Positions 51,985 through 63,631 of a stretch of DNA of 64,000 nucleotides are shown here, one piece after another. The stretch is from Lumbricus rubellus. Its lineage: Eukaryota; Annelida; Clitellata; Crassiclitellata; Lumbricidae. Position 1 is the first letter of the stretch, and the number at the start of each line of letters is the position of its first letter. The notes below the pieces were generated by a model. The model saw nothing but the letters and a program-made list of their open reading frames with translations. It did no database searches and was not told where the DNA came from. The DNA is taken from positions 19,326,767-19,390,766 of the forward strand of contig OX243824.1 in NCBI GenBank assembly GCA_945859605.1. Reading direction: 5' to 3'. The position numbers and the translations under genes were made by a program.

Positions 51985-52240
51985 CCGGTACTATAGGCCA
52001 TGTAGTGACTTGTAGACCAGCAATGAGAGTTTGTATTCAATGCGGTACGGTATCGGAAGCCAATGTAGTAGGCCTACGTCACGCAGTAATGGCGTCACAT
52101 GATCGCACTTCCGCCGATTACACACGAGCCTCGCCGCTGCATTCAACACAGACTGTAGTCGATCGTGTAGGTACTTCGGCGCACCCGCTAATAGGCTGTT
52201 ACACAGGTCCACCTGAAAAATTACGAAGCAGAAAAGGCTG
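51985..52240 (-). pseudogene. LINE reverse-transcriptase C-terminal fragment (CR1/L2-like)
   Basis: The minus strand reads VDLCNSLLAGAPKYLHDRLQ, SVLNAAARLVCNRRKCDHVT, PLLRDVGLLHWLPIPYRIEY and KLSLLVYKSLHGL. This is the highly conserved tail (DYCNSLLxGxPxxLxxRLQxVQNAAARLV...LHWLPVxxRIxFK...LVYKxLxG) of CR1/L2-type LINEs. The usual RDLHWLP reads RDVGLLHWLP, with the extra residues encoded at a TAGGCCTA palindrome (about 52068). Only the end of the protein is present. Confidence 0.85.
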
Positions 52241-52343
52241 TTTTTTCAGCCTAGAAGGGCAATGATCCCAAACGGCTTTTGATTAACCGCTGTTGGCGAG
52301 ATCATCTGCCCACAGTCAGTCTCACTTGGTGCGTCATGGACAT

Positions 52344-52536
52344 CAGAGTTATTTTTATGGAATTTTTAGAACTGCACAACCCATTCTTTTTTCCAATACT
52401 TTATGGTAAATTACTCCAAAACGGAGGATAATTACCTTTTAAAACTAGTTTTAACGGCAGATAAATACTTATACAACTGCACAAATCCATTTAGAACTGC
52501 ACATTTTATGTAGAACTGCACGTTAAAAAAGCCCTG
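52344..52536. mobile_element. Short hAT element (193 bp)
   Basis: Starts CAGAGTTATTTTTATGG and ends ACGTTAAAAAAGCCCTG. Exact 8-bp duplication atggacat at 52336-52343 and 52537-52544. Same family as 21284-21482. Confidence 0.92.
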
Positions 52537-52954
52537 ATGGACATGCCGGTCTGGATTAAAACTTCGAGGTCACGCACGACATTCCGCAGATGTTTAGGGA
52601 CTCACTGCTGAATTGATCACGTCTCCTACGACACAAATGGGGCAAAACACGATGTCACAATTAAATATTCTTAGCAAGAGCCTGGAAAATGCTAAGGCAG
52701 ATTTGAGGACATGGTCATTTTTCGTAGAGGTTCCTAAAAGAAATTGCATCAGTTTCACACTATGTAGCATTACTTTTTGCGTTAGTATGACTAATTATTT
52801 TGTTAACAACCAAACAGCAGCACTGCAGAAGTTAAAAATAGGTGTCAGTTTTGCATAGGCAAGTGCATCAATCCAAGTTCTATGTTTGTATGGGTGTACT
52901 ATACACCGTCGAGAGATAGGCCTAGTTGAAAATCAGATTTAAGATGCAGAGAAT

Positions 52955-53048
52955 TCATCGTCATCGTCGCCGTCGCCGTCGTCATCATCGTCGTCGTCGT
53001 CGTCGTCGTCATCGTCTCCATCATCATCGTCATCATCATCATCATCAT
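52955..53048. repeat. GTC/ATC trinucleotide microsatellite
   Basis: About 90 bp of cgt/cat units of the same type as the array at 4498-5083. Confidence 0.92.
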
Positions 53049-53319
53049 ACTCCGTGAGCCGTGTGCTCGTAGGTCACCAGTGTCAGCCTCGTCCTCTTTC
53101 TCTCTTGAATAGCATTGTAAAATAAATTCTGCCAAAATAGAAGTAATTAGGCTAAAAAGGTCATCGGCTCATTTTGCAGGGAAAATGGTAATATTTTCAC
53201 GAGAGATTTCGACGAAAATTTGGTCGATGAAAATGTCGTCGGTCCAAGCCCAGCCGTCTGCCCAAATGTCGCGCGCCTCGGTGATTCTCCTTCGGCCGCT
53301 CATTCGTCCTGTTAATCGG

Positions 53320-53830
53320 TTCCCGGGAAATTCGGAGCGGGCATTTCGGAGAAGGCCACTTCGAAGAGGGCGATTCGAAGTGGCCAAGAATTAATCTCAT
53401 CAATCCAACTTCTATTTCAGTAACAATATCAATCCAGTTTTTATTTGAGCAACAATTTCTTCCATAAATCCAACTTCCATTGAACCAACTTCTATTTAAG
53501 CAACAATAATTGCATCAATCCATGTCCTATATTAGCAAGAATTAGGCTAGTTTCATAAACCCAGCTTATATTATTTTGTGCAACAATATTTCATCATTCC
53601 AATTTCGATTTTAGCTGCAATTGCTTCCACAAACCCAGCTTCTATTGAAGCAAGAATTATTTCCTTCAAATCAACTTCTATGGATTTATGCAAACAGGAA
53701 TAGTTTAATCAATCCAACTTCTTTCTATTAATTTTAAGCAAACAATGTTGTGACATTCGTCGACTCGCTCCGAATTGTCCCATCTGAATTGTCCGCTCCG
53801 AATTGTCCGGCTTAGAATTGTCCGGACACC
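53320..53830. mobile_element. Element with repeat-built termini, cousin of 33832-34444
   Basis: The left side carries aaattcggagcgggcatttc. The right side carries three or four copies of gaattgtcc(g)gctcc in inverse sense. The middle is a tandem series of atccaacttctatt and agcaacaat units, the complement of the aatagaagctggat units in 33832-34444. Outer boundaries are uncertain. The inverted pair gccacttcgaa / ttcgaagtggc sits at 53357-53382. Confidence 0.65.
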
Positions 53831-53880
53831 TTGCTGTCCTTTTTAATTCGAATAGGCTAGCTCTTTGTTTGCTGTCCGTT

Positions 53881-54115
53881 ATTTATTTATTTATTTCGGA
53901 AATTTATATAGCGCCTCTTCAAGGTAGGCTATTCAGAAGCGCTCCCGGCCCAACCACGGCTAAATAAAACAGTTTTTAGGTTCTTAAGGAACAGCGCGTA
54001 GTGACCTCTGGGAATTAAGCGCAATGTAACAGGAAGACCATTCCAGATGGTAGGACCAGCAACAGAGAATGAACGACGCTGTCGCACAGTAGTCCGTGAG
54101 CGGGGAACCAGAAGC
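53881..54115 (+). mobile_element. Retroposon copy of the TATAGCGCC / AGAAGCGCTCCCG family
   Basis: (ttat)n, tatagcgcctcttcaagg, attcagaagcgctcccgg, ccattccagatggtaggacc and gcaacagagaatgaacgacg. Same order as 16011-16250. Confidence 0.75.
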
Positions 54116-54614
54116 TATCGTTATTATAGGCCTAGGGTCTGCTGTCCTTTTTCTTTCTATTATTTTCTATTATTGCATGCATGACATTGTCATTATCAGT
54201 TTTGTATGCCACTCTATTTGTGTTTCTGCTTGTCCTTCTGAGTCGCTCGTCTGCCAATCGGATTTTCTATGTGTTCAAAGTTGCAATAATTGTAGATGGT
54301 ACGGCAACTTCTCTTTTGTGTGTGGTGATAGTGATTGCTTATAAGGTGTTAACCGACGCCGCCGTAAATCAGATCCTACCTAATCACGAAATCGTAATCT
54401 CTAAATTTCTTGAGCGCCACTTGAAGGCCAAACGCAGGGCACCAGCTAATTCACGAGCGCTGTGTCTAGTCAGAAGGGTTGTCCAAATGAGCAGTCCGAA
54501 GGAGGTCGTAGTTCAGGCCAATAATAATTATTATGGTCTTAAAATAAGGAGCGCGGTTGCGGTTTAAGCTTTGTGGACATAAGCCTTTTCTAGTGCGTGA
54601 GTGTGCATGAAGCT

Positions 54615-54984
54615 AACGACGCGTATCCATGGCCTCCTCGCATCTTTGTAGGCTACGTAACCTATGTAATATATGAACAAATCACAATTTAGACACTCTT
54701 AACACGACATAATATTTTAACGACGATCTGAATTGTCAAAATTAGACCGTTAAAAGTTCATTATTCACTTCAGTCGATGGATAAAATTTTTATCCATCGA
54801 CTGAAGTGAATAATGAACTTTTAACGGTTTAATGCTTCTTACACCATGATAGGCCTAATGAGACAATTCAGATCGTCGTTAAAATATTATGTCGTGTTAA
54901 GAGTGTCTAAATTGTGATTTGTTCATATATTACATAGGTTACGTAGCCTACAAAGATGCGAGGAGGCCATGGATACGCGTCGTT
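54615..54984. repeat. Near-perfect 370-bp palindrome with 1-bp spacer
   Basis: Arms 54615-54786 and 54788-54984 are inverted copies around a single T at 54787 (centre cagtcgatggataaaa / ttttatccatcgactg). The right arm has about 25 extra bases (ttcttacaccatgataggcc region). The left arm is the sequence expected from the duplicate at 13450-13690, so the right arm is an inverted copy of it, added locally. Confidence 0.95.
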
Positions 54985-56264
54985 TATTATTTAATAATAA
55001 AATATGCGTTGGCGACCCGTTTATCACTAAATCCGGATATTGCCTGCTTGACCGTCAATTTATATTGAAAGCCTTCTCTTTAACCTTCTCCGTATATGAC
55101 CTCTATTAGGCTACTCATATTTCACTTCCATCTATCGATCTGCCCCGAACAATAATTCTTCAGTAGGCCTATTATGCTAAACCCATCGTTCACCCTTCGT
55201 GTCTTCCAATCTTAGCCATGTATTGTGGCATCATTGACATTCGCAGTCATACATGTAGGCCTACGTATCTGTCGTCCAAAATTCTTACAGTCCAACCTTG
55301 ATTATTTACCTTAACTACAAGACAAAAAAGGCGCTTGAAAAAATCCAATGTTAGATAAACAAGTAGAATCGCCGTTGCCTATGCGCTATGGATATTTGCG
55401 TAGGCCTACATGCAATGTCTCAAATTATTTCATCCACCGGATCCTCTGCCCTCGTTTCAATTATTCCAAATTTTTATTTGGCTTAATTTGAATTTCATTG
55501 AAAATACCATGTTCAGCGTAGCGTGACACAGTATATCGATAGCAGCCGCCACTAGTTCCGTATCACTGCACTGATCGAGTCATTCAAACTGGAATTGCTC
55601 TTCCATCTATACCGGTAGCCTAGAGACAGAGCTCTCTTCCAGCATTATGCGCCCAGACCGCCGAAAATGCTAGTTCCCATGGGTGTCCACAGATATTTGT
55701 GCTGGAGGGACAAAACCCAATGGTCACGGTTAAATTTAATTTTTTGAACAAAATTTAATGCCTTAAAATTCAAAGCAGGAAATTAAGAATGGGTTATTGG
55801 TGTTTTTCATAGAGGTTTTGAAATGTAAATTTCTCAGTTTCAATCTGTGTATCATTTGTATCGTTAGGGCTTGAGTGCGAAGAAATTTGTTAAAAACTAA
55901 AAGTAGTAGGCCTATCTAAAAAGATTTCAATTTACCAGGAAGGGCAAATGCCCCGATTGCCCCTATACACTGTCATCATGCTAACTCCAGAAGGTACATA
56001 ATAACTACACTTAACTACTGTAACAGTCCAGACCAGACAAAACTAAACCAGAGTAGGTCGTAATTTTACAAGCATAATTATGTTAGATCAGAACAGATTG
56101 TAAAAATGACTAATTTATAATTATAACTTCCTAAGAAAGTATTTAAGTCGTTCTAACAACCACACGACTTTATTACTTGCTAGGTGACTGTCTCTACACT
56201 TAAACAACACACTGCTGCCCAGCATGTTGCAAGTGTCCTCTATAATTATTAATATAGACATAGA

Positions 56265-56600
56265 CGAAAATAGCGAGCACTAATCAAGCATATATTTTAT
56301 GGCGATATTTACCAATTCCTTGCCTGTTTCGAAGCAAAGCAGAACATGGATTTTTATTTATGGCACTTATCACACGAACAAAACCTGTAATTCCGAGAGG
56401 GAGAGGGAGTGGGGAAAGTGTGGGAGAGATAGGCAGACAGAAAATAGTCCTATATAGAGAGACAGAGACAGTGGGATTAGGAAAGCAGTGCGTGGGTGTC
56501 ATAAGGTCAATTAAATTTAATGCTGCTTAGTCTATGGCAACAAGACGACCAAAAGTCGCCTTTCGAAACAATATAAATGAAGGTTCGTGTGAATGCCATT
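56265..56600 (+). promoter_or_regulatory. Conserved promoter block of calpain gene 2 with TATA box
   Basis: Matches 16400-16890 (see there), with TATAAAT at 56572-56578. The start codon of gene 2 is only about 170 bp downstream, and the leader sequence 56600-56747 is uninterrupted, so this promoter-to-gene arrangement is intact. It lacks the long GACA expansion of gene 1. Confidence 0.7.
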
Positions 56601-56747
56601 TAGACGAAGTCAAGACGAGAAAGCCGCATTTGCTCTACAGGAAATAAAAAACACCTCTAGAACGTGGTGTTTGTCTCTGCCATTGGTCTACAGCCACGAC
56701 GCATCCGGACAACAGTCACCGTATAACGACTACTTGGAGTGAAGAGA

Positions 56748-59700
56748 ATGTCGTACGACGAGATCAAGGCCAAGTGTCTCATGGAACGAACACTGTTCGA
56801 GGATCCCGACTTTCCTGCCGATAATTCATCTCTGTATTACGACAAAGAGAAGAAGTCTCCTGCAACATTTAAGTGGATGAGACCGAAGGATTTTGTACAG
56901 GTTTCATCCATTCAATAAGCATCCTGATTTAGCCTAACTTTACATAACTATGTTGTATACCTTCCACCAGCTAATCATGTAACAAATCACGTGCTAAGTT
57001 TAGTCAAAGTTAATACCAGTAATACAATTCGCTGGATTAGGCTATGTCTTCATTACTCTACGCGTGCATGCTATAGGGCCTATACTTCCTACAGATCGTT
57101 TGTGACTTCCAATTAAATTGTGCTCATCACGTACTCAGTCTCACGAACAATCCTTTATGAGTTCTCTTTGCTTAATTGAATATTATAGCCTACATGTAAA
57201 TACAATTATTTCATGTTCACTGGGACAATAATTAATTATTATTCCTACCAGTCCAGCAGTGTCGTAGCTACATGGGCGGAGTTTATCAGGGGCTAGGGGG
57301 GGCTAAGCCCCTCCAAGAAGGCCCAAATTCATCTTTTGTACCATGAAAATGGTATTCTTTTTCTGGATTAGCCCTCCCAATAAGGCCCAGACTCGTGCAT
57401 GGTTAGCTCCCCCAAGAACGGAAACCAAACTCCGCCCATGCGTAGCTATAGCTTTTCGTGAGCCCGTGTGCAGATCTCGAGATCCCGCATGGCACCTGTT
57501 TGGTCTTGTAAGGCCGAAATCTTTAATTGAGTTTCTACGATCAAGATCACCAACAACTAATCACTTGCATTTGCTATTAGGCCTAAAATCATATAGACTA
57601 ATTGGCCTGCAACTCACATGATAAACATGAATGAAGCATAAGTGAGACAGGTAAAGTTAGGCTAAGTCTGATAACTGTAGTGATTTTTCAGTCGAATTTA
57701 AAATCTACCGGTTGCAGATTTATCCACTTATTATTAGAAGGTTAATTTTAAAACAATGTCATGGCATCATAGTTTTTCTAGACTTTTGTTCAGCAAAAAG
57801 TCAATCATCTACCGAGTCTGGTCTATGATTTGAAATTTTCACATAAAAAACGATACGATCGTCAACTTTTCATAGTATCTAAAAATAAGTTTAGGTTAGG
57901 CCTATCAACATTCTCTGCAAGTGCAAAAATAGGTTCAAATACATGAATTTCTCGGACACTGGTCTACAGGTGCTTAATTTAGCGTATCCCGGAATTTGGG
58001 TGAGAGCTGAGAGAAGTTGAGAGCAGTATGGAAATTGTAGACAAACTAAAAAGTTGGGTTGTGAAAGGTGAAAGCAGACTTAATTATGTGACCTTAAGAA
58101 AGACTAGCGAGAGTTGAACCACCTTAAACCTCGGAATGTCTAACCCTGGTTGAGGGAGATGTCAGGTCACTACCGTTACCATATTGAGCAAATGACCGGA
58201 ATACACGAGAATGTCTCAATGTCTCGATCATGATCTCTGTGACAAGTATGAGGTACTGTATCTGCGGCGCATCGTTTAGTTACAATAGGCCTACACGAAC
58301 GTGGCAGATAGACGGACGTTATAATTAGGCTATTAGCCTACACCTATCCTAGGTAGCATAGGAAGTTAGGAACGCAATTACGCTATCATGTGCATAGAGA
58401 AGCGAATCAGCGAAATGAAAATCTTATGCCGGTATGCCTATGATTCATGGAATCCTGGAGGTCGTTGGCCCGTGTGCTTTGCACATATTGCACACTCGGT
58501 AGCTACGCCACTGCAGTCCAGAATTACAACTATTTCCACAAACTCACCAAACTGCACTTTTACAATATCTGCACAGGTCTTTCAATTCAAAACCGAAACG
58601 TTCCTTTCCACTTTTCTAATTATGATTCCATTATTTTTTCTTGACGTCTTTCTATACGATTCTGTTGTAGCCATGATCCTACTCTACTGTCTAACTGCCT
58701 GAACCAGTGAACCTGCAAACGAATCTTGCAACATCTATCTATCAGCTTGTTTGTTCAAAAACTGGCTGTCTCGACGTATCTTTCTTTGGACCTTGTAAAG
58801 GTCTAGCGTTTGCAGTAACTACTGAGGTTTAAAGTAATCAGATAGGCCTACATGCTTGTATTTTCAGGAAATTCTTGGCGAATCTAAAACGCCTGAGTTT
58901 TTTGACACGTTAGGTGAAAGCAGATTCGATATACAACAGGGCGACCTTGGTGAGACAAATACGACTTGGTGTCATAGTTGGCTTCTGATTTTTTTAAAAA
59001 CATATTGACGCTTTTTGAACTACTAAGCTGTATTAAGTTCTTAGTTAAGTCTTCAATCGAACTGATATAGTTAAATGAAGTCTGTATAATTATAAAACCA
59101 TGTTAATTGTTAAAGGATTATTATTAGTCGGTCTGTTACGAAGGATTGCCATAATCGACTGTCTATGCTTGGGTGACCCTGTTCACAGGGCCGGATTAAG
59201 CCATGTTCAACATGTTCGGCCAAACAGGGGCCCAATAATGGATGAATGTTGATTCGTTAAATATAACACGTTTTGCGGGTCCTTTTGTCGCAATTCTGCA
59301 AGGTTGTGGCCCCACAGTTTTACTGAACAGGACCCAACATTTGTTAATCCGGCCCTTCCTATACTCAGCGGTATCTTGGTCCATTTTGGGTCTCCCATTG
59401 TGGCCGATATTGTATTATTGTCAACTGTCTTATTCGGACTTTACTGACTGTTAGGCTACAATAAATTGGTTGCAATAAGAAAAACTTTGATTAATTGATT
59501 CTTGGATCCACCATTCGCCCATCTTTAGCCTACTCTTGGATCTCTTCCAACGCTATCATTTACTATTGTTTTTGTTTCTTTATGCTCCTCATTATCCTTA
59601 TAAGAGTTGTGATTATTATGAAGAAGAAACAGAGAAACAAAGTGATGGAAGCATGTTGGAATTTAAGCTATGAATGATGATAATAGGCTTTCTCCCTGCG

Positions 59701-60700
59701 TTGCTAAAAGGACAATAATATTCATTGAACGCCAGAGTCCATAATTATATAGGCCTACAGAGAATCTATGTTGACATAGAAAAGGACAGAAACATTATTT
59801 CTATGTAAAACGGTGTTCCCCGTGCGTAAACGTAAGACTTAGTGGTGCATGTCTTTGTGATTTTAATTTATTTTCCGATTAGGTGACTGTTGGATGCTGG
59901 CGTCTATGGCCTGCCTGAGTATGCGTCCCAATCTTTTCGATAAGGTCGTTCCATTTGCTGGCCAGAGCTTTGACAAGGAAGATTATGCCGGAATATTTCG
60001 GTTCAGGATCTGGAGATTTGGAGAGTGGGTTGATGTGATAATTGATGATCGTCTTCCGACTGCATTATATAGGCCTAAAGATGGTGCTGGTAGGCCTATA
60101 CGGCGGTTGGTCTACGCGACTTCGTCGACGCAAAACGAATTCTGGAGTGCGCTTCTGCAGAAGGCTTATGCAAAGTAAGCGCAGACAAAAACAATAATTG
60201 AACATTTGCTTTTGTTTCTTTCGCAGTTTTCTTTTTCTTGATAACTTTTGTTCACATGTAGGCCTACTAGGCTACTATTATACTTTTATACTTTCAAAGT
60301 TTTTATAGGCTAATATTTTATTGCATCTGTCATATTTTTAGGATGACAAGGGGTTTAGAAATGGCTGATGCTGTATGTAGCCTAAGTTCATATGAGAATG
60401 TAGCTAGGCAATAGCAGTAGGCATGCATCGTTTAGGTTTGCTCTGAAAGCGATTAAAATTTATGATTAACGTCACAATTAGCCTACATAATTATTATTGC
60501 ATTATTAATAATGCGGACCTGTTACTAGGTTATGTGGCTGCTACGAGGCCATTGAAGGTGGACGACCGCTTGACTCTATGGTAGACTTCACTGGTGGCAT
60601 CGGCGAGTATTTTGAACTGAAGCCAGAAGATCGTGAGAAAATTTGGAGGATCATGGCGAAGGCACATGAACGGAAATCACTCATGTGCTGTGCTACTGCA
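56748..60700 (+). CDS. Second calpain, 5' part (exons 1-4; continues past window)
   Basis: Paralogue of 22186-49253. Exons: 56748-56900, 58868-58949, 59883-60174, 60529-60700, with phases 0, 1, 2, 0 at their ends, identical to gene 1. Protein start [20 protein letters not shown], then SSLYYDK, the catalytic [13 protein letters not shown] (Cys81 at 59888-59890), [56 protein letters not shown] and SLMCCATA. It lacks the acidic N-terminal extension of gene 1 and begins like classical calpains. Exon 1 runs four codons further (DFVQ) than in gene 1. Exon 3 is 15 nt longer than in gene 1, and two TAGGCCTA palindromes (near 60070 and 60091) sit in the variable stretch. The His and Asn exons were sought to 64000 and not found, so they must lie beyond, after an intron of more than 3.3 kb. 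Intron 1 (56901-58867) holds one short element; 57441-58867 is otherwise featureless. Confidence 0.9.
57271..57440. mobile_element. Short hAT-like element in intron 1 of calpain gene 2 (170 bp)
   Basis: Ends CATGGGCGGAGTTT and AAACTCCGCCCATG, with exact 8-bp duplication cgtagcta at 57263-57270 and 57441-57448. The words agcccctccaagaag / gctcccccaagaa suggest internal duplication. Confidence 0.9.
59186..59356. mobile_element. Probable short hAT element in intron 2 of calpain gene 2
   Basis: Starts CAGGGCCGGATTAAG and ends TTAATCCGGCCCT, the same family as 38194-38460 (also shares gttcaacatgttcggc). The last base and target duplication have decayed. Confidence 0.7.
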
Positions 60701-60788
60701 GTAAGTGAAACACCAAACTTCCATAACAACTTACAAGCGAATCCTGATTGAGCAATGAACAATGAGCAGTGCTGTATTATAGTATGAC

Positions 60789-61146
60789 CAGGGCTGTAAT
60801 CAAGGGTATACGCGGGACGTCGCGGGTATACGGCGTATACTTAGGCTACCTCCGGGGAAAAACGGCATCGTATAGGCTACTCACCTCCCGAAAAGTAGGG
60901 TATATGCGGGTAAAAAGGAGGGTACACCGTACACGCTAGTAAATCAGGGTGCACGTGGCTGTTTTTAAGCGAAAATGGTCAATTTCAACTTTTTCGGACG
61001 GCGAAATGAAAGGTCATCAACTTTTTCGGGCAGCGAAATGAAGATTTTTTCCCGAAATTTTGGCCGTCAGAAATTTTGGGCCCAAAAACGGTCGACTTTT
61101 CTCCAGCCAGCGTGTACTCACCTCAAAATTTACCAGTACAGCCCTG
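60789..61146. mobile_element. hAT element, first of two chained insertions (358 bp)
   Basis: Ends CAGGGCTGTAATCAAG and TACCAGTACAGCCCTG, with exact 8-bp duplication agtatgac at 60781-60788 and 61147-61154. Contains cgggtatacggcgtatac, and aaacggtcgactttt near its right end. Confidence 0.92.
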
Positions 61147-61154
61147 AGTATGAC

Positions 61155-61540
61155 CAGGATTGCCAGTTTTCGGAAAAATTTTGTCGCGAGATTTCGAAAA
61201 AAAGTTGCGAAAATCGCGAGATCATCGAATCGAGCTTTTCCATTTCGGTCGCAAAAATTTCTTCTGACAAAAATTTCAAAAAATTTCTTCTGACGACTAA
61301 AAAAAAAAGGTCGTCAAAATTTCTGACGACCGTTTTTTAGTCTTTCGATTGAAATCTCGTGAAAAATCCCCCTTTTTCGCTCAAAAAACAAAAAAGTCGC
61401 CAAAAAAAGTCGCCGTCGCGACCGCGAGGCACTTCAAAAGTAGCCCAAAAAAGCGCGAGTCGCGAGAACGAAATTTTCAGTCGCGAGCGATTTCAAAAGT
61501 CGCCCAATTCGCGCTTTTCGCGACGACCTGGCAACCCTGC
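61155..61540. mobile_element. hAT element, second of two chained insertions (386 bp)
   Basis: Starts CAGGATTGCCAG and ends CTGGCAACCCTG plus one base. It is flanked by agtatgac at 61147-61154 and 61541-61548. Same family as 1955-2299, with an internal aaatttcttctgac duplication. It uses the same 8-bp target as the unrelated element immediately to its left. Confidence 0.9.
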
Positions 61541-61588
61541 AGTATGACGTGTTTCTACTGTATACTTCGAAGAGAACTGTACTGGTGA

Positions 61589-62079
61589 GGGGCCGTCCAT
61601 AAAGTACGTCACGCTATTTTTGACCATTTTTAACCCCCCTCCCCCTGTCACACTTTCTCGAACCCCCCCTAAAGTACGTCACACTTTCTCAGACCCCCCC
61701 TCGCCCCCCCTAAAGTACGTTACACTTTCGATTGTTAAAAAATTAACACCTTATTCAAATTTAATCTAAAACACACTTTACTATTAAACTGTAAAGTTTC
61801 CACTTAAAAGAACTATCACATTATAAAAATGACTTTAATAGTAGAATAGTTAATTGTCAACAGTTGTCACAGTTATTCATTGAAGCAGTAACTCAATGTA
61901 GATTGAATTTGAAAACAAAAATTGCAAAAATTAGACTAGACAATTATATAATACACATCATTAAAAAAATAAATGTGTGACGTCACACATGGCCTGACCC
62001 CCCTCCACCTGTCACAAACTGTCACACTTTCTTACACCCCCTCTCCCCCTGGAGCGTGACGTACTTTATGGACGGCCCC
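61589..62079. mobile_element. 491-bp inverted-repeat element
   Basis: Ends GGGGCCGTCCATAAAGTACG and CGTACTTTATGGACGGCCCC are near-perfect inverted copies. The subterminal word aaagtacgtcacacttt is repeated three times on the left. The flanks share only tga (61586-61588 / 62080-62082). Non-coding interior. Superfamily not assigned. Confidence 0.88.
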
Positions 62080-62786
62080 TGATGAGGTACTTGGTGGCAG
62101 CGGTGCTAATTGAGTAGCAAGCTAACTCTTCGAGGGACTTTGGCTGCAGCTTAGCACGGTGATGGTTAATCAAACGGAGACAGTGAGATTTCTTTGATGT
62201 TTTCTTGTATTATTATAATGTACATTCAGCGTTATTAAAACAACGACAATAAGAACATTTCTTGAGTTTAGGCTTCATTTCGACTTCTCAAACTTCTCGG
62301 CGAGTTGCTGTTTGCTAACTGCGCTCTGCTAATTCCCTATTCCTTCTACCTCCGCCTTTCAATCAGCTTTCTCACCCCCAGCCACTTTCCTCTGTTCATC
62401 CCCGTTGCCATGTTCTGGCTCCTCCCCTATCTATCGCACCTCTGACCAGTGGCGTAGACAAGGGAGATTTAGGGTTAACCCCCATTGGCTTAGGAAAAAG
62501 TTTTTTAATGGTTATATATCCACTTAAATAAGAAAAACAAAACAATTGTTTGTAGTAATAATTGTTTTCTTACTTTATTCCCTTTGTTACTTTATTCCCT
62601 TTGTTACTTTATTCCCTTTTTCTGCACTGTAATAGGCCTACTGTTGGATTGGTGCCAGGAAGACAGGGATGCCACTCTGAATTTTGAAAAGGTCAGATCG
62701 CTGAAAAAAGCTAGAAAAGGCTAGATTGAGAATTTCTCTGAAAAATACATAGATTTTTCGGGCTTGACATTTTTGACGACCTTTAA

Positions 62787-63631
62787 CCCTTATAGGGTAA
62801 CCCCTTCTCGGTTACAGTTGTTGGTAACCGGGGGGTAAAAAATTACCCCCACTTTATTTTCGTCAAATCTAGAGAAATGTTTAACCAATTTTGGTCCTGT
62901 TTAATTTATCTGATAGACAAGACATTGTTGAACGTAATGAGTAAAAAAATTCGAAATAAAATAATAACTCGTGATTATAAGCGGTCTGATTAGCTCATGA
63001 CCAAAACCAGCAGGAACACACGGCGATGGTCCAAAAGTATGCCTACTGAATGTGCGTGATCTCGCCATGTTGGATTCTGCAACTTCTATAATTATGATAT
63101 ATGCATTGAGCGCTGCTGCATCAACCAAGAAATAGAAGAGGCCATCTTCTGGTCCTGTAACTGCAAGTGTATCTCTTTGTTTCCTGGTCGAATGAGTCCA
63201 CGGCGCCTTTTGTGGCGTTGTAATCACCTATTTCTTTCGATAGCATTATGCAAAAGTAGGTAAACTACACTCATAAACTACACTAATATAATGCAACCTG
63301 AAATAGAAATCATACAGCAAAGAATGGCTAATTCATATGCAAAAATACAAGAACCACATATCTCCAACAATTCAGTTCTATCAACTACTATGCTTACATC
63401 TACATAGTGTATAAATGATTTATCCAGTACCGGAATATGAAACCTTACTTTTCACACTAGTCTGCCGCTAGGTGGCAGCGCAATTTGGCACAGCTGAAAA
63501 AGACGTTGTGAAGAAAAAACATATTTAGGAAAAGTCACAAAAGCACAAGTCTATTTTCTTTTATTCAAAAAAAGTATACGAAAAAAAGTAGGCTGGGGGT
63601 TATTTTTTACCCCCCGGTTACCCTATAAGGG
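62787..63631 (-). mobile_element. piggyBac-like element (845 bp)
   Basis: Ends CCCTTATAGGGTAACC / GGTTACCCTATAAGGG, flanked by TTAA at 62783-62786 and 63632-63635. TTAA duplications and CCC starts are the piggyBac signature. The subterminal ggtaaccggggggtaaaaaa is mirrored at the right end. It encodes a transposase tail on the minus strand. Confidence 0.93.
62901..63227 (-). pseudogene. piggyBac transposase C-terminal fragment
   Basis: The minus strand reads GLFYFLVDAAALNAYIIIIE, then ARSRTFSRHTFG and GFGHELIRPLI. This matches the piggyBac transposase region before the C-terminal zinc finger (typically LFYxLLDxAxxNAYIxY...FxxxLxxELxxP). The catalytic Asp-bearing part is missing, so it is a deletion derivative. 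Confidence 0.8.

Larger units (their letters stand above)
54150..56600 (+). repeat. Segmental duplication, right copy (5' flank of calpain gene 2)
   Basis: Colinear with 13140-16890, including the TATA block. A 128-codon frame at 54181-54567 lies in the region homologous to 13200-13400, where the left copy is not open, so it is not supported as a gene. 55650-55980 looks like an extra, partly transposon-like insertion ending gattgcccctatacactg. Confidence 0.85.

Noticed and set aside
54181..54567. 128-codon frame with hydrophobic start
   Set aside because: Lies in the duplicated promoter flank; the homologous left copy is not open, so it is not under coding selection.
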